A DNA stretch of 64,000 bases from Streptomyces sp. NBC_01233 (GCF_035989305.1 NZ_CP108514.1:9900501-9964500); one strand, 5' to 3'. Counted from the first letter of the stretch, positions 45,132 to 54,519 are shown. A program made the numbers and translations. The notes: a model not told the origin generated them from the letters alone.

Positions 45132-46406
45132 ATGACTTCCGCCCCGACCCCGAAATTCTCTGTCTTCACCCCCAGCCACCGACCGCGCTTCCTCGACGAG
45201 TGCCTCGCGACCCTGCAAGCGCAGACCTGCTCCGACTGGGAGTGGATCGTGCTCCTCAACAACGGTGCGCGGTGGCGGCCGGAACACCTCGATGACCGTG
45301 TCCGGCTGGAGATCGCTGACGACATTCGCGGTGTGGGAGCGGCCAAGCGCCGCGCCTGTGAATTGGCGCGCGGAGAGTTCCTCGTCGAGCTCGACCACGA
45401 CGACCTGCTGGCGAAGGACTGCCTCGGGGAGCTGGCGAAGGCCTTCGACGAGAATCCCGACGTCGTCTTCGTCTACAGCAACACCGCTCAGATCACCGAG
45501 GACGGAAGCCGCGAGGACACACGGTTCAACGAGGCGAACGGCTGGCAGTACGAGGAGGTGGACGTCGACGGCCGCCGGCTCCTGCAGTCCGTTGCCATGG
45601 CGCCGACGCCCCACAACGTGTCGTATATCTGGTACGCCCCCAACCACGTGCGGGCGTTCCGCAAGGACATCTACGATCAGGTCGGTGGCTATGACGCCAC
45701 GCGCACCGTGCTGGACGACCAGGACTTGATGTGCCGTCTCTTCCAGGTGGGCGACTTCCATCGGATCCCCAGGTGCTTGTACCTGCAGCGGCTGCATCCC
45801 CACAACACCCAGCGCGACACCGAGGTCAACGCACACATCCAGCGCGAGACCGTAGCCCTGTACGACAAGTACATCGAAGCCAACGCGCTCGCATGGACCG
45901 CACGGCGTGGGCTGCTCGCGCTGGACCTCGGCGCTGCGCACCGCAAGCCGCCCGGCTACATGGGCGTGGACCAGCACGCAAGGGACGGCGTCGACATCGT
46001 TGCGCGGCTGCCCGAGCCGTTGAACCTTCCGGACGACTCGGTCGGCCTGCTCCGAGCGGTGGACTTCCTGGAGCACGTGCCCGAGAAGGTCCCCCTGATC
46101 AACGAGCTGTACCGGCTGCTGGCGCCGGGCGGCATGCTCCTCACTCTGACTCCGAGCTCCGACGGCCGGGGCGCGTACCAGGACCCGACGCACGTCGCCT
46201 ACTACAACGAGAACTCGTTCTGGTACTACACCGACAACCAGTACCGTGCCTTCGTGCCCGAGATCCAAGCCCGGTTCCACCGTTCACGGCTGGTGACCTA
46301 CTACCCGACCGACTGGCACTCCAGGAACCACATCTCTTATGTGCAGGCCAATCTGATCGCCGTGAAGGAAGGCGCCGAACGGTGCGGTGGTCCGCTGCTG
46401 GTGTGA
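45132..46406 (+). CDS. Bifunctional family 2 glycosyltransferase / methyltransferase
   Basis: A 424-residue fusion. Residues 1-240 are a GT-A family 2 transferase: KFSVFTPSHRPRFLDECLAT, LLNNGARWRPEHL and the metal motif in VELDHDDLLAKDCL, then VLDDQDLMCRLF. Residues about 250-424 are a class I methyltransferase-like domain: LALDLGAAHRKPPGYMGVDQ, AVDFLEHVPEKVPLINELYR and LLAPGGMLLTLTPSS. It probably adds and methylates sugars in the cytoplasm, for example on a surface polymer or glycoprotein. The ATG at 45132 is the start of the GT domain. The gene follows the collagen-like gene. Confidence 0.88.
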   Translation: MTSAPTPKFSVFTPSHRPRFLDECLATLQAQTCSDWEWIVLLNNGARWRPEHLDDRVRLEIADDIRGVGAAKRRACELARGEFLVELDHDDLLAKDCLGELAKAFDENPDVVFVYSNTAQITEDGSREDTRFNEANGWQYEEVDVDGRRLLQSVAMAPTPHNVSYIWYAPNHVRAFRKDIYDQVGGYDATRTVLDDQDLMCRLFQVGDFHRIPRCLYLQRLHPHNTQRDTEVNAHIQRETVALYDKYIEANALAWTARRGLLALDLGAAHRKPPGYMGVDQHARDGVDIVARLPEPLNLPDDSVGLLRAVDFLEHVPEKVPLINELYRLLAPGGMLLTLTPSSDGRGAYQDPTHVAYYNENSFWYYTDNQYRAFVPEIQARFHRSRLVTYYPTDWHSRNHISYVQANLIAVKEGAERCGGPLLV

Positions 46407-46930
46407 TGCCGTCCTCGGCGTTTTCCGTATGCCGCCGCACCTTGGGGAGGGTTACGCGCTGCCCCCGCTTGGCTTGCCGCTAGCCTGGGTGCCGGTTGGC
46501 CATTCCGGAAAGTCGAGCTCGACCGACATGCGGGCTCCTGGTCGTCGAAGGGCGGGGGCGGGAGATCGGACTCCCGCTCCGCGATCATGGACCAAACGCC
46601 AGGCCGTGAGGCCGGATCCGAGAAAACGGCCACTCCTGCAGCTGGGCTTCTCGCCCCGCAGGAGACCTGCGCGCCCTGTTCCCGTGGATCGTGTCCCTGA
46701 TCAACGAGGACTACTGTGCCTCCTCCTTCCCGCGGATTCGAACGATGGCCGGACTCGCAGCCTCGCGGTACGTCCCCGCCGCGGCCTGGACGTGACGGCT
46801 GTCCCGCAACTGCTGGTCACAGCGCTGACCTGGTGTGGGAAAACGCGTAGCTGTCGGGTTCCCGGCGCCGGTATCGTCCGGTCTCAGACCAGCCGTGTCA
46901 GCGGCCTTCCGCGTGCAGAGAGCGATTCAC
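46407..46930. other. Gap of about 520 bp with no supported gene
   Basis: One plus-strand frame near 46,660-46,790 reads DLRALFPWIVSLINEDYCAS and FPRIRTMAGLAASRYVP, possibly a decayed coding fragment. It has no start and no recognised family. Confidence 0.35.
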
Positions 46931-47284
46931 ATGACCAGCCGGCGAGTTACTACGACCCTGTGGCGCCCCACCGGCCCCGAGGAGCTGGGCCTGGTCCGCG
47001 AGCTGAACTGGCGTGCTTGGCCGCCCCGGCTCCCCGAGCAGCCGATCTTCTACCCGGTCCTCAACGAGGACTACGCGATCAAGATCGCGAGGGACTGGAA
47101 CGTGAAGCACAGCGGTGTCGGCTACGTGACCCGATTCGAGGTCGAGTCGGAGTTCTTGAGCCGGTACCCCGTCCAGCAGGCCGGCGGACGGACCATCCTC
47201 GAGCTGTGGGTTCCGGCTGAGGAGCTGGACGACTTCAACGCTCACATCGTCGGCGAGATCCAGGTCGTCCACGAGTTCCGCTGA
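46931..47284 (+). CDS. ADP-ribosylation/crystallin J1-like protein
   Basis: A 117-residue protein (MTSRRVTTTLWRPTGPEELG, LPEQPIFYPVLNEDYAIKIA, RDWNVKHSGVGYVTRFEVES, VPAEELDDFNAHIVGEIQVV). It is highly similar in style to the short streptomycete proteins named ADP-ribosylation/crystallin J1, whose name reflects weak homology only; no catalytic Asp cluster of ADP-ribosylglycohydrolases is present. It is probably cytoplasmic and of unknown function. The ATG at 46931 gives the conserved start. Confidence 0.78.
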   Translation: MTSRRVTTTLWRPTGPEELGLVRELNWRAWPPRLPEQPIFYPVLNEDYAIKIARDWNVKHSGVGYVTRFEVESEFLSRYPVQQAGGRTILELWVPAEELDDFNAHIVGEIQVVHEFR

Positions 47285-47662
47285 GGCAGGGCGGCCTGCT
47301 GACGGGGCAGGCGGCCCGGGCCGCCGCACCCGTCGTGCCGCGACGCGGCAAGGGCGAAGACCGATGGCGTCGTGCCACGCGGGCGTGTTGTTGTGCTGGC
47401 CATGGCGCCACTCCTCACGCCACGCCGCCGCCCGTCCTGCCGCAGGGACTCGATCACGGGCGTCGTGAGGCAGGCCGTTGACCAGAGGTGGTGCGTGCCC
47501 GCCTTTCCATCACGGACGTGCCGCAGCCCCGCCCGAGCGAGGGCTCCGTAGATCGCCCGGTGAGGGCGGTCGACTCGCCTGTTCAGCCGCACGCCCCCAT
47601 CGAAGGGCAAGTCGATCAATAATTGGCCAGCGACCTGCCTGCACGGTTGAGAGGAGCCCTTG
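47285..47662. other. Gap of about 380 bp upstream of GPP34 gene
   Basis: A minus-strand frame includes LRHVRDGKAGTHHLWSTACL and other protein-like words but has no start or known family. The plus-strand end carries a gaggag ribosome site for the next gene. Confidence 0.35.
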
Positions 47663-48301
47663 ATGACCACACCGCGGGACTTGTTGATCATTGCCATGGA
47701 CACGGGGTCGAGCAGCTCCGTCGAACAGGGCGACCTGTCGCTTGCGCTCGCCGGGGCCGAGGTGATCGACTTCCTCGCAGCCCGGGCCATCAGCCTGGAC
47801 GGGGACCACATCGTGCCGGGCGACCGGACCGCTCTGGCTGATCGGCTGCTGGAGGAGGCCGCCGGGTCGCTCGTTCGGGAGGCGCCCTACGAGTCGGTCG
47901 CCGACTGGCTGTGGCGCAGAGGCCGCGGCCTGTCCGCGGCCTACCGGGCCGAGCTCGAGGCGGAAGGGCAGCTCGTCCGGCAGGGCCGCCGCGGGATCTC
48001 CTTCCGGGCCGGTGAACTGGCGCTGGTCGATTCACCCGACCGCCGTCGGGCTGCGGACCGCTTGGCATCGGATGAACCCGTCCTCGCCTCCCTCGTGGGG
48101 GCCGTACGGGTCGGCGGCGAGCGGACCGGAGACTCTCCGGACGTGGGAGACGCGGCGGATTCGGTGGACGTGGCCGACGACGCCGTCGCGACGGTGCTGG
48201 CCGCCGTCAACGACGCCTTGGTGGAACTCGCAGCCGTACGGCAACGGCGAGCCATCGAGGACGCGGCCTTCGACAACATCTGGCGAGGCGGCGTCGGATG
48301 A
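47663..48301 (+). CDS. GPP34 (GOLPH3/Vps74) family protein
   Basis: A 212-residue helical protein starting MTTPRDLLIIAMDTGSSSSV, with EQGDLSLALAGAEVIDFLAA, PGDRTALADRLLEEAAGSLV and the C-terminal VAAVNDALVELAAVRQRR-like helix. It follows the fold order of GPP34 proteins, which bind phosphoinositide-type lipids in eukaryotes and are common but uncharacterised in streptomycetes. The ATG at 47663 follows gaggag. There is no membrane segment. Confidence 0.85.
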   Translation: MTTPRDLLIIAMDTGSSSSVEQGDLSLALAGAEVIDFLAARAISLDGDHIVPGDRTALADRLLEEAAGSLVREAPYESVADWLWRRGRGLSAAYRAELEAEGQLVRQGRRGISFRAGELALVDSPDRRRAADRLASDEPVLASLVGAVRVGGERTGDSPDVGDAADSVDVADDAVATVLAAVNDALVELAAVRQRRAIEDAAFDNIWRGGVG

Positions 48302-48456
48302 CGACGGAGCTCTCCCCGAGAAGGCCGTCGCTCTGATCGGGGCGGAGCAGGTCGGAACGGCCGTGGAGAAGAGCTGCTCCGCGCCCCTCGGGGAGGCTCC
48401 CGTCGGAGAATCCCCAAAGGTATTCGTGACGGTATTCATCGGTGCATACTCGGGGC

Positions 48457-48702
48457 ATGGCAGATACGACTGTGAAGATCGACTCGGCAACCCGGGACCG
48501 GTTCGCCGCGGTGGCCGCCGCCCACGGCAAGAGCGTACGCGCCTACCTGGCGGAGCTGGCCATCGAGCAGGAGAACCAGCTCGCCCTGGGCCGGGCGACC
48601 GCCGCGTTCCGTGACGCCGTCGGCCAGCCGGGCATCGCGGAGGCCTTCGACCGCGAGTTCGGCGGGCTGCCGTCGTCCACGAGCGTGCACCGGGCAGCCT
48701 GA
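48457..48702 (+). CDS. Ribbon-helix-helix antitoxin-like protein
   Basis: An 81-residue protein starting MADTTVKIDSATRDRFAAVA, with the short beta strand and two helices of ribbon-helix-helix DNA-binding proteins (TVKI, DSATRDRFAAVAAAHG, SVRAYLAELAIEQENQ), followed by a C-terminal tail (FDREFGGLPSSTSVHRAA) suited to cover a toxin. It ends 2 bp before the toxin gene start, the usual toxin-antitoxin layout, and should repress its own operon. Confidence 0.8.
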   Translation: MADTTVKIDSATRDRFAAVAAAHGKSVRAYLAELAIEQENQLALGRATAAFRDAVGQPGIAEAFDREFGGLPSSTSVHRAA

Positions 48703-48704
48703 TC

Positions 48705-49085
48705 TTGGAGCTGCACATCGACATCCGCTGGCTCCTGGACCGCCAGGAGGAACTCCTCGGCAAAGAGCTGGGAGTCCAGGACTACTCCGGCCTCGTGGCC
48801 GCGGTCGCGCGGCACCGTGTGAACACGCCGGCGTTGGCGACGGACGAGCCCGACGCGTACTGGCGGTCAGCGGCGCTGCTGGAGCAGATCGTGCTGCTGC
48901 GCCCACTGCCGGCCAGGAACGAGTACTTCGGCTACGGGGTGGCGGTGGCCTACATCAGGGCCTCCGGCAAGGACGTGGACACGGCCTTCGAACCCTGGCG
49001 CGACCTGATCACCGACATCCGCGCGCTGCGCCTGACCGTGTACGAGGTGGCCGACCGGCTCCGCTCGATGCGGCAAGGCTCCTGA
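48705..49085 (+). CDS. Doc/Fic-like toxin, degenerate active site
   Basis: A 126-residue helical protein from a TTG start (MELHIDIRWLLDRQEELLGK, DYSGLVAAVARHRVNTPALA), with PLPARNEYFGYGVAVAYIRA at the position of the Fic motif HPFxx(D/E)GNKR. The catalytic His and the GNKR anion loop are not conserved: only R-N-E-Y remains. Streptomycetes have many such proteins next to ribbon-helix-helix antitoxins. Activity therefore cannot be assumed to be phosphorylation or AMPylation. The start is 2 bp after the antitoxin stop, so the two are translationally coupled. Confidence 0.75.
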   Translation: MELHIDIRWLLDRQEELLGKELGVQDYSGLVAAVARHRVNTPALATDEPDAYWRSAALLEQIVLLRPLPARNEYFGYGVAVAYIRASGKDVDTAFEPWRDLITDIRALRLTVYEVADRLRSMRQGS

Positions 49086-49206
49086 TCGGCGCAGGAAGTA
49101 CCCGGGGTGGGTGGTGGAGGCCGACCCACCGCCGACCAGGCCCGCGTGATGCCGGAGCGGGTGGCGGCATGTCGGCAGCGGTGGCCGGGAGATCAGGTGC
49201 GGGGGA

Positions 49207-49277
49207 CCGGCCGGCTCGGCCGACCCGGCCGACCCGGCCGACCCGGCCGACCCGGCCGGGCACGTGCCGGGCCGGGG
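49207..49277. terminator. GC-rich 9-bp tandem repeat and hairpin between convergent genes
   Basis: Four perfect CGACCCGGC units (49221-49256) plus imperfect copies run into the palindrome around ggcacgtgcc (49258-49270). It lies between the toxin gene and ectD, which face each other. It may stop both transcripts; there is no T-run, so this is inferred from position. Confidence 0.4.
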
Positions 49278-49297
49278 CAGGGGGTCGGTCGGGCGCG

Positions 49298-50200
49298 TCA
49301 GCCCACGGGGGTGAAGTCCTGCGAGGCGATGTATCCGGGGCGGCGCACCGGGGCGGCGAAGGGCTTCGACGGGCGGTTCTCGACGCTGTTGAAGACGAGG
49401 AACACGTTGCTGCGCGGGTAGGGCGTGATGTTGTCACCCGAGCCGTGCATCGCGTTGCAGTCGAACCAGGTGGCCGAGCCCGCGTTGCCCGTGAAGAGCC
49501 TGATGCCGCAGGCCGAGGCGAACTTGGTCAGCGCCTCGTCCGACGGGGTGCCGGCGTCCTGCATCTGGAGGGACTTCTTGTAGTTGTCCTTCGGCGTCGC
49601 GCCGGCGCAGCCCAGGAAGCTCCGGTGGGAGCCGGGCATGATCATCAGGACGCCGTTGGTGGCGTGGTTCGGCGTCAGCGCGATGGACACCGACACGGTG
49701 CGCATGTGCGGCAGACCGTCCTCGGCGTGCCAGGTCTCGAAGTCGGAGTGCCAGTAGAAGCCGCTGGCGCCGAACCCGGGCTTGACGTTGATCCGGGACT
49801 GGTGCACGTAGACCTCGGAGCCCAGGATCTGTCGCGCCCGCCCCACGACGCGCGGATCGGCGGCGAGGGCCGCGAACACCTCGCTGATCCTGTGGACCTC
49901 GAAGACGGAGCGTACTTCGCGCGACTTCGGCTCCACGATGGACCGTTCGTCGGCCAGCGTCGAGGGGTCGCGCAGCAGCCGGTCCATCTCGTCCCGGTAG
50001 GCGGCCACCTCGTCGGGCGTGATGAGTTCGTCGACCGACAGGAAGCCGTCGCGCTCGAAGCTCTCCAGTTCGTGGGCCCACATCGGGCCCGCGGTGCCGG
50101 GCTCGGACCAGACGACGGGGTCCGCGCGGCCGATGAGCACCTCCTCGGGGCCCCGGGTCGGATACAGGTCGTTCACAGTGCGGGTGGATGCGTAGGTCAT
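49298..50200 (-). CDS. ectD: Ectoine hydroxylase
   Basis: A 300-residue Fe(II)/2-oxoglutarate dioxygenase that converts ectoine to 5-hydroxyectoine. The iron site is visible as H-x-D in FYWHSDFETWH (about residues 149-159) and the distal His in CNAMHGSGDN. The signature VHQSRINVKPGFGASGFYWH also marks EctD. The start at 50200 (MTYASTRTVNDLYPTRGP) matches the family. It is the last gene of the minus-strand operon, 39 bp after ectC, so this strain should make hydroxyectoine as well as ectoine. Confidence 0.95.
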   Translation of the reverse strand: MTYASTRTVNDLYPTRGPEEVLIGRADPVVWSEPGTAGPMWAHELESFERDGFLSVDELITPDEVAAYRDEMDRLLRDPSTLADERSIVEPKSREVRSVFEVHRISEVFAALAADPRVVGRARQILGSEVYVHQSRINVKPGFGASGFYWHSDFETWHAEDGLPHMRTVSVSIALTPNHATNGVLMIMPGSHRSFLGCAGATPKDNYKKSLQMQDAGTPSDEALTKFASACGIRLFTGNAGSATWFDCNAMHGSGDNITPYPRSNVFLVFNSVENRPSKPFAAPVRRPGYIASQDFTPVG

Positions 50201-50239
50201 GGTGGTGCCTGCCTCTCCTCTCTGTTCGTTTTCCGTACG

Positions 50240-50647
50240 TCAGCTGTGGTGCTCGGGTTCGGTGAGCAGCGGGTACACGCCGTTCTCGTCGTGGTCCTCC
50301 CGGCCGGTCACGGGCGGGTTGAAGACGCAGAGGCAGCGGAACTCGTGCTTCACGCGCAGGGTGTGCCGCTCGTGGCCGTCGAGGAGGTACATGGTTCCCG
50401 GCGTGATCGTGTACGTCCGACCGGTCTCCTCGTCCGTGAGCTCGGCCTCCCCCTTCGTGCAGACCACGGCCTCCACGTGGTTCGCGTACCACATGGACGT
50501 CTCGGTGCCGGCGTACAGAACGGTCTCGTGCAGGGAGAAGCCGACGCGTTCCTTGGCCAGGACGATGCGCTTGCTCTCCCAGGTGCCGGACGCGGCCCTG
50601 ACGTGGCGGTCGGTTCCCTCGATGTCCCGGAACGAGCGGACGATCAT
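50240..50647 (-). CDS. ectC: L-ectoine synthase
   Basis: A 135-residue cupin enzyme starting [20 protein letters not shown]. It has [40 protein letters not shown] and [16 protein letters not shown], the barrel and metal-site elements of EctC. It closes N-gamma-acetyl-diaminobutyrate to ectoine. It sits 35 bp after ectB and 39 bp before ectD. The ATG at 50647 is standard. Confidence 0.96.
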   Translation of the reverse strand: MIVRSFRDIEGTDRHVRAASGTWESKRIVLAKERVGFSLHETVLYAGTETSMWYANHVEAVVCTKGEAELTDEETGRTYTITPGTMYLLDGHERHTLRVKHEFRCLCVFNPPVTGREDHDENGVYPLLTEPEHHS

Positions 50648-50682
50648 GGTGGTGCCCTTCGTGGTGTGTGCGGGGGTGCTGG

Positions 50683-51945
50683 TCAGGCGGCTTCGTGGAG
50701 GGAGCGGGCGAGGATGGCGAGTCCCTCTTCGAGTTCGTCGCCGGTGACGGTGAGCGGCGGGAGCAGCTTCACGACCTCGCCCTCGGGGCCCGAGGTCTCG
50801 ACGAGGAGGCCGTGCTCGAAGGCCCTCCGGCACACCTCCGCGGCGCGCTCCTTCCGGGTGAACTCGATGCCCCAGGCCAGGCCGCGGCCCCGGTACGTCG
50901 CGCCCAGCCGGCCGTGTTCGGCGCACAGCTCGCGCAGCGCGCCCTCGACGCGCGCGCCCTGGACGAGGGTCCGTTCGCGCAGGGTGTCGTCGCCCCAGTA
51001 CGTCTCCAGTGCGGCGGTCGCGGTGACGAAGGCCGGGTTGTTCCCGCGGAAGGTGCCGTTGTGCTCACCCGGCTCCCACAGGTCCAGTTCGGGCTTGAAC
51101 AGGCAGAGGGACATGGGGAGCCCGTAGCCGCTGATGGACTTGGACAGCGTGACGATGTCGGGCGTGATGCCCGCCTCCTCGAAGGAGAAGAACTCGCCGG
51201 TCCGGCCGCAGCCCATCTGGATGTCGTCGACGATCAGTAGCATGTCGCGGCGCCGGCACAGGTCCGCGAGGGCGCGGAGCCATTCCGCGCGGGCCACGTT
51301 GATCCCGCCCTCGCCCTGGACCGTCTCGACGATGACGGCCGCCGGATGGTTCAGGCCGGATCCCTGGTCCTCCAGCAGGCGCTCGAACCAGAGGAAGTCG
51401 GGGGTCCTGCCGCCGAGGTAGTTGTCGAAGGGCATCGGCGTGCCGTGGACCAGGGGGATGCCGGCGCCGGCCCGTTTGAAGGCGTTGCCCGTGACGGCGA
51501 GAGAGCCGAGCGACATGCCGTGGAAGGCGTTGGTGAAGGACACGACCGACTCGCGGCCCTTGGCCTTACGGGCCAGCTTGAGCGCCGCTTCGACGGCGTT
51601 GGTCCCGGTGGGGCCCGGGAACATCACCTTGTAGGGCAGTGCGCGGGGTTCGAGGACGTGGGACCGGAAGGTCTCGAGGAAAGCCCTCTTGGCGGTCGTC
51701 GACATGTCGAGCGCGTGCGTGATGCCGTCCCGCTCCAGGTAGTCGAGCAGGGCCCGCTTGAGGACGGGGTTGTTGTGGCCGTAGTTCAGGGATCCGGCGC
51801 CCGCGAAGAAGTCCAGGTAGGCACGGCCGTGTTCGTCGTACAGCCGGCTTCCCGTGGCGCGCTCGAAGACGACGGGCCAGGCGCGGCAGTAGCTGCGCAC
51901 CTCGGACTCGACGGTTTCGAAGACGGACAGGACCGGCTCGGTCAT
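50683..51945 (-). CDS. ectB: Diaminobutyrate-2-oxoglutarate transaminase
   Basis: A 420-residue class III aminotransferase starting [20 protein letters not shown], with the PLP-binding Lys in [13 protein letters not shown], the Asp pair in [17 protein letters not shown], and [17 protein letters not shown]. It makes L-2,4-diaminobutyrate from aspartate semialdehyde and glutamate. It lies 88 bp after ectA and 35 bp before ectC, so the operon is continuous. Confidence 0.96.
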   Translation of the reverse strand: MTEPVLSVFETVESEVRSYCRAWPVVFERATGSRLYDEHGRAYLDFFAGAGSLNYGHNNPVLKRALLDYLERDGITHALDMSTTAKRAFLETFRSHVLEPRALPYKVMFPGPTGTNAVEAALKLARKAKGRESVVSFTNAFHGMSLGSLAVTGNAFKRAGAGIPLVHGTPMPFDNYLGGRTPDFLWFERLLEDQGSGLNHPAAVIVETVQGEGGINVARAEWLRALADLCRRRDMLLIVDDIQMGCGRTGEFFSFEEAGITPDIVTLSKSISGYGLPMSLCLFKPELDLWEPGEHNGTFRGNNPAFVTATAALETYWGDDTLRERTLVQGARVEGALRELCAEHGRLGATYRGRGLAWGIEFTRKERAAEVCRRAFEHGLLVETSGPEGEVVKLLPPLTVTGDELEEGLAILARSLHEAA

Positions 51946-52033
51946 GGTCAGGGCAACTCTCCAATGAATGTGGGGGTGTTCGGTGCCGGGTGGTGGTGGG
52001 GGTTGGTGGCCCGGATCAGAAGTGGAACCGAGA

Positions 52034-52591
52034 TCAGAAGTGGAGCGGCCCGATGCGGTGCAGGACCTCCGGAGCGTGTCCGCCGTCCGGGAACTCTTCT
52101 GCGGCGAACAACACTTCGCGCGTGAGCGTGGCGCCGTGCCGTGCGGCGTACGAGGCGAACAGTCGCTCCGACGCGCGGTTGCCGGGAGAGATGGTGGTCT
52201 CCAGGGAGAACAATCCGTGTTCCGCCGCGACACGGGCGGAGAGGCCGTCGAGCAGGGCCCCGGCGATTCCCTGGCCGCGGACGGATTCGTCGACGGCGAT
52301 CTGCCAGACGAGCAGGGTCCCGGGGCTGTCGGGTCGCAGGTACCCGCTGACGAATCCGACGGCACGCCCGGCCCGGTCGCGGGCCACCGCGGACGTGCCG
52401 GCGAAGTCGCGGCACCAGAGGAGGTAGCTGTAGGACGAGTTGAGGTCCAGAGCCCTGGAGTCGCGGGCGAGGCGCCACAGCAGGGGGCCGTCACCCGGGC
52501 GGGGGCGGTCGATGCGTGTCGTCGAGGTCGTCGGGGTCGCAGTGGGCGGCGGGGTCTTCCAGTAACGGGCCAGTTCTGCATGAGCAGTCAT
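52034..52591 (-). CDS. ectA: L-2,4-diaminobutyrate acetyltransferase
   Basis: A 185-residue GNAT enzyme: DGPLLWRLARDSRALDLNSS and YSYLLWCRDFAGTSAVARDR, then IAVDESVRGQGIAGALLDGL (acetyl-CoA loop) and TTISPGNRASERLFASYA. It acetylates diaminobutyrate at N-gamma, the second step of ectoine synthesis. The ATG at 52591 gives the usual poorly conserved N-terminal extension. It is the first gene of ectABCD; the AT-richer upstream region is where osmotic control would act, but no exact promoter can be set. Confidence 0.94.
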   Translation of the reverse strand: MTAHAELARYWKTPPPTATPTTSTTRIDRPRPGDGPLLWRLARDSRALDLNSSYSYLLWCRDFAGTSAVARDRAGRAVGFVSGYLRPDSPGTLLVWQIAVDESVRGQGIAGALLDGLSARVAAEHGLFSLETTISPGNRASERLFASYAARHGATLTREVLFAAEEFPDGGHAPEVLHRIGPLHF

Positions 52592-53030
52592 GCGGGCCGA
52601 AGTTACCCATGGCTGGAACAAATTGCATGGGCCTGAGGGGTTACGGAGGCGGGATGTCGCGTGATATTTGTAGACGCCGGCCCAGGGTCGTGAAACGCGA
52701 GTGACAAGCCCGTGTTTCTATGAAATATGCAGACATTTCCACCGCACCCTCTATTTTATAACGAGCAGATAACGTCTTTGCTCTGTCTCATATTCGCCAC
52801 TTGAATGTGATGCCTTTGTCGGCCGGGCAGGGTTTTCGTTCGCAGCTGCGCGGTTATAAGCGAGACTCGCGGCTCGTGGCGAGGTGAGCCCGCCGGCGTC
52901 CGGCGAGCGCATCTCGTGGCGACTCGCGTCAGTCCCCTGGCCGGCTGCGGTCCGCGGGGCACCTGGAGATGGTTGCGGGTGTGGGCGAAGAAGGCGGCGG
53001 TCCCGAGTGCCCACATGAGGAGGAACCACC
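52592..53030. other. Upstream region of the ectoine operon, about 440 bp
   Basis: The first 180 bp are unusually AT-rich (runs such as tctatgaaatatgcaga and ctattttataacgag) and should contain the ectA promoter. The remainder has no supported gene. Confidence 0.5.
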
Positions 53031-53108
53031 GTGGCCGAGCAGGAGGCGACCGCAGCCCTCCTCGTCCCACCCACATGGTGGCTGCACGCCTGGGCCGCAG
53101 ACGGATGA
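53031..53108 (+). CDS. Short ORF with strong ribosome site (25 codons)
   Basis: A GTG at 53031 follows an aggagg site seven bases upstream, unusually good for this window. It encodes MAEQEATAALLVPPTWWLHA and then WAADG before the stop. The Trp-rich core is odd for random sequence. It could be a small peptide, a leader, or the first codons of a gene cut short. There is no homology I can name. Confidence 0.25.
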   Translation: MAEQEATAALLVPPTWWLHAWAADG

Positions 53109-53228
53109 AGCCCTGCCAGGATCCGGCGCAGGTCGGGCTCGGCGAGGGCCGTGCCCCGCGCGAGCCAGACGCAGTGGCCGGTTGTCCGCGCCCGTGACGG
53201 GACGGGCCTTCGGCCTGGCCGTCCGGGC

Positions 53229-53562
53229 CTATCGGGTGGGGCCGGTCTCCGGTGCTGCTTGGAGTTCCCGCTCGGCGACCACCCGGAAGGGGTTCGGCGG
53301 GCGGACGGTGAGGCGTTGGACGGTGTCGGTGGTGCGGTCCTCGGCTCCCTCGGCGATGGCGCGGTCCATGGCGGCCGGCTTGGCGGCGAAATCCGGCAGT
53401 ATCACGGCGGCCAGCCGGTCGCGCATGTCCTCGTAGGCCAGGGGGTGGTGGACCACGGGGCGGCCGGTGACCCGGGTGACGATCCTGGCGACGTCGTCGT
53501 GGCTGAGTGTCTGCGGCCCCGTCAGGACCAGGTCCGAGTTGGGCGCCCGATCGTTCGTCAGG
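53229..53562 (-). pseudogene. NmrA-like NAD(P)-binding protein, C-terminal remnant
   Basis: The minus frame reads DRAPNSDLVLTGPQTLSHDD, then VTGRPVVHHPLAYEDMRDRL and a C-terminus VQRLTVRPPNPFRVVA to the stop at 53229. This is the typical end of NmrA/NAD(P)H-binding proteins (LTGPQ-x-LS). The Rossmann N-terminus is gone, cut at about 53,562, just before a short secreted-protein ORF on the other strand. Confidence 0.6.
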
Positions 53563-53584
53563 GCGGATGCCTCTCCTCATGGCC

Positions 53585-53767
53585 ATGACCAAGACCCGAC
53601 GTCTCATCCCGCTCGTGATCGCCACCACTCTCACCACCGGAGCGATCGCCCTCACCACCACCTCCGCAATCGCCGCCCCATCCGCAGCACCCATCGGCGT
53701 CACCACCGGCAGCGACAACCCCCTCCTCAACAGACTCGGCAAGATCGGCACGGACGACAGCCCGTAA
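53585..53767 (+). CDS. Small secreted protein, possibly truncated
   Basis: A 60-residue protein starting MTKTRRLIPLVIATTLTTGA with a clear signal peptide ending near TSAIAAPSAAP, then only about 25 mature residues (GVTTGSDNPLLNRLGKIGTD). It may be a short secreted peptide, or the N-terminus of a larger secreted enzyme truncated by the stop. An in-frame ATG six bases upstream is also possible. Confidence 0.5.
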   Translation: MTKTRRLIPLVIATTLTTGAIALTTTSAIAAPSAAPIGVTTGSDNPLLNRLGKIGTDDSP

Positions 53768-54519
53768 GGCCGTAGGGGGCAGGGACCCGCCGATACCGTC
53801 CCGCAGGGGCCCACTGCCTCCACTCACGGCCTCGTCGCCGCGGCGGACAAGCTGCCCGACGGCCTGCTCCCGGACAGTGAGCTCGTCGTCCGGGACACAA
53901 AGGCGGGCCAGCTGTCCTTGACGCCTCCAGGGACCTCCGCGCGGTCGGCCGCACGGTCCCACTGCGCGCCGAGCTGGCGCGCATGGTCGGCGGCAGTGTG
54001 ATCGCGGCCGATGCCGCACATCCCTGGGAGGGCCGGCGGTTCGCATCGGCGTGGGGCAGCCGGGACATCCTGGACGTGATCCTCGTACGCACCGGGCCGA
54101 GCGCGGCCGCCGGCTGAAAAGCCTGGGTGAGCACCTGCACGGAGGGGGAGGTGGGGCAGGTGCTCGCGGGTGACGGCCGGGGGCCGCTCAGCGCGCCGGC
54201 CGCCGTCTCCAGCCTAAATTCACCAGGCCCGCGGAGTCACACGATGTCGAATTCAGTCGCAGCAGACTCTTTCGCGCGGATGTCACACTCTCGCAGTTCG
54301 TCACTTAACGTATGACTGAGGTTGCCGCTCTGCGACCCGGGCACCTCCTCCGGGGCAACGGCCGGCGGCGCTTGCCAAGGTGCGCGGGCAGGTTCGACGC
54401 TTACACGCTCACGCGGCCGTGGCCCCCCAAGGGCGGGACGGCGCGCACGGCGCGGGTTCGGATTGCGGGCCACGCCACTGGCCGGGCGGATGCGTTCATT
54501 GGGCCATGCCGCGAGGGTC
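53768..54519. other. Degenerate region left of the IS3 element, about 750 bp
   Basis: Plus-strand words such as RTVPLRAELARMVGGSVIAA and DAAHPWEGRRFASAWGSRDI (53,940-54,115) and minus-strand LSDELRECDIRAKESAATEF (54,240-54,305) look like gene remnants. None has both a start and a recognised family. Confidence 0.3.

Noticed and set aside
48611..51127. Very long plus-strand open frame opposite the ectoine operon
   Set aside because: It is the reverse of real ectB, ectC and ectD genes; the translation is low-complexity and has no family-like features.
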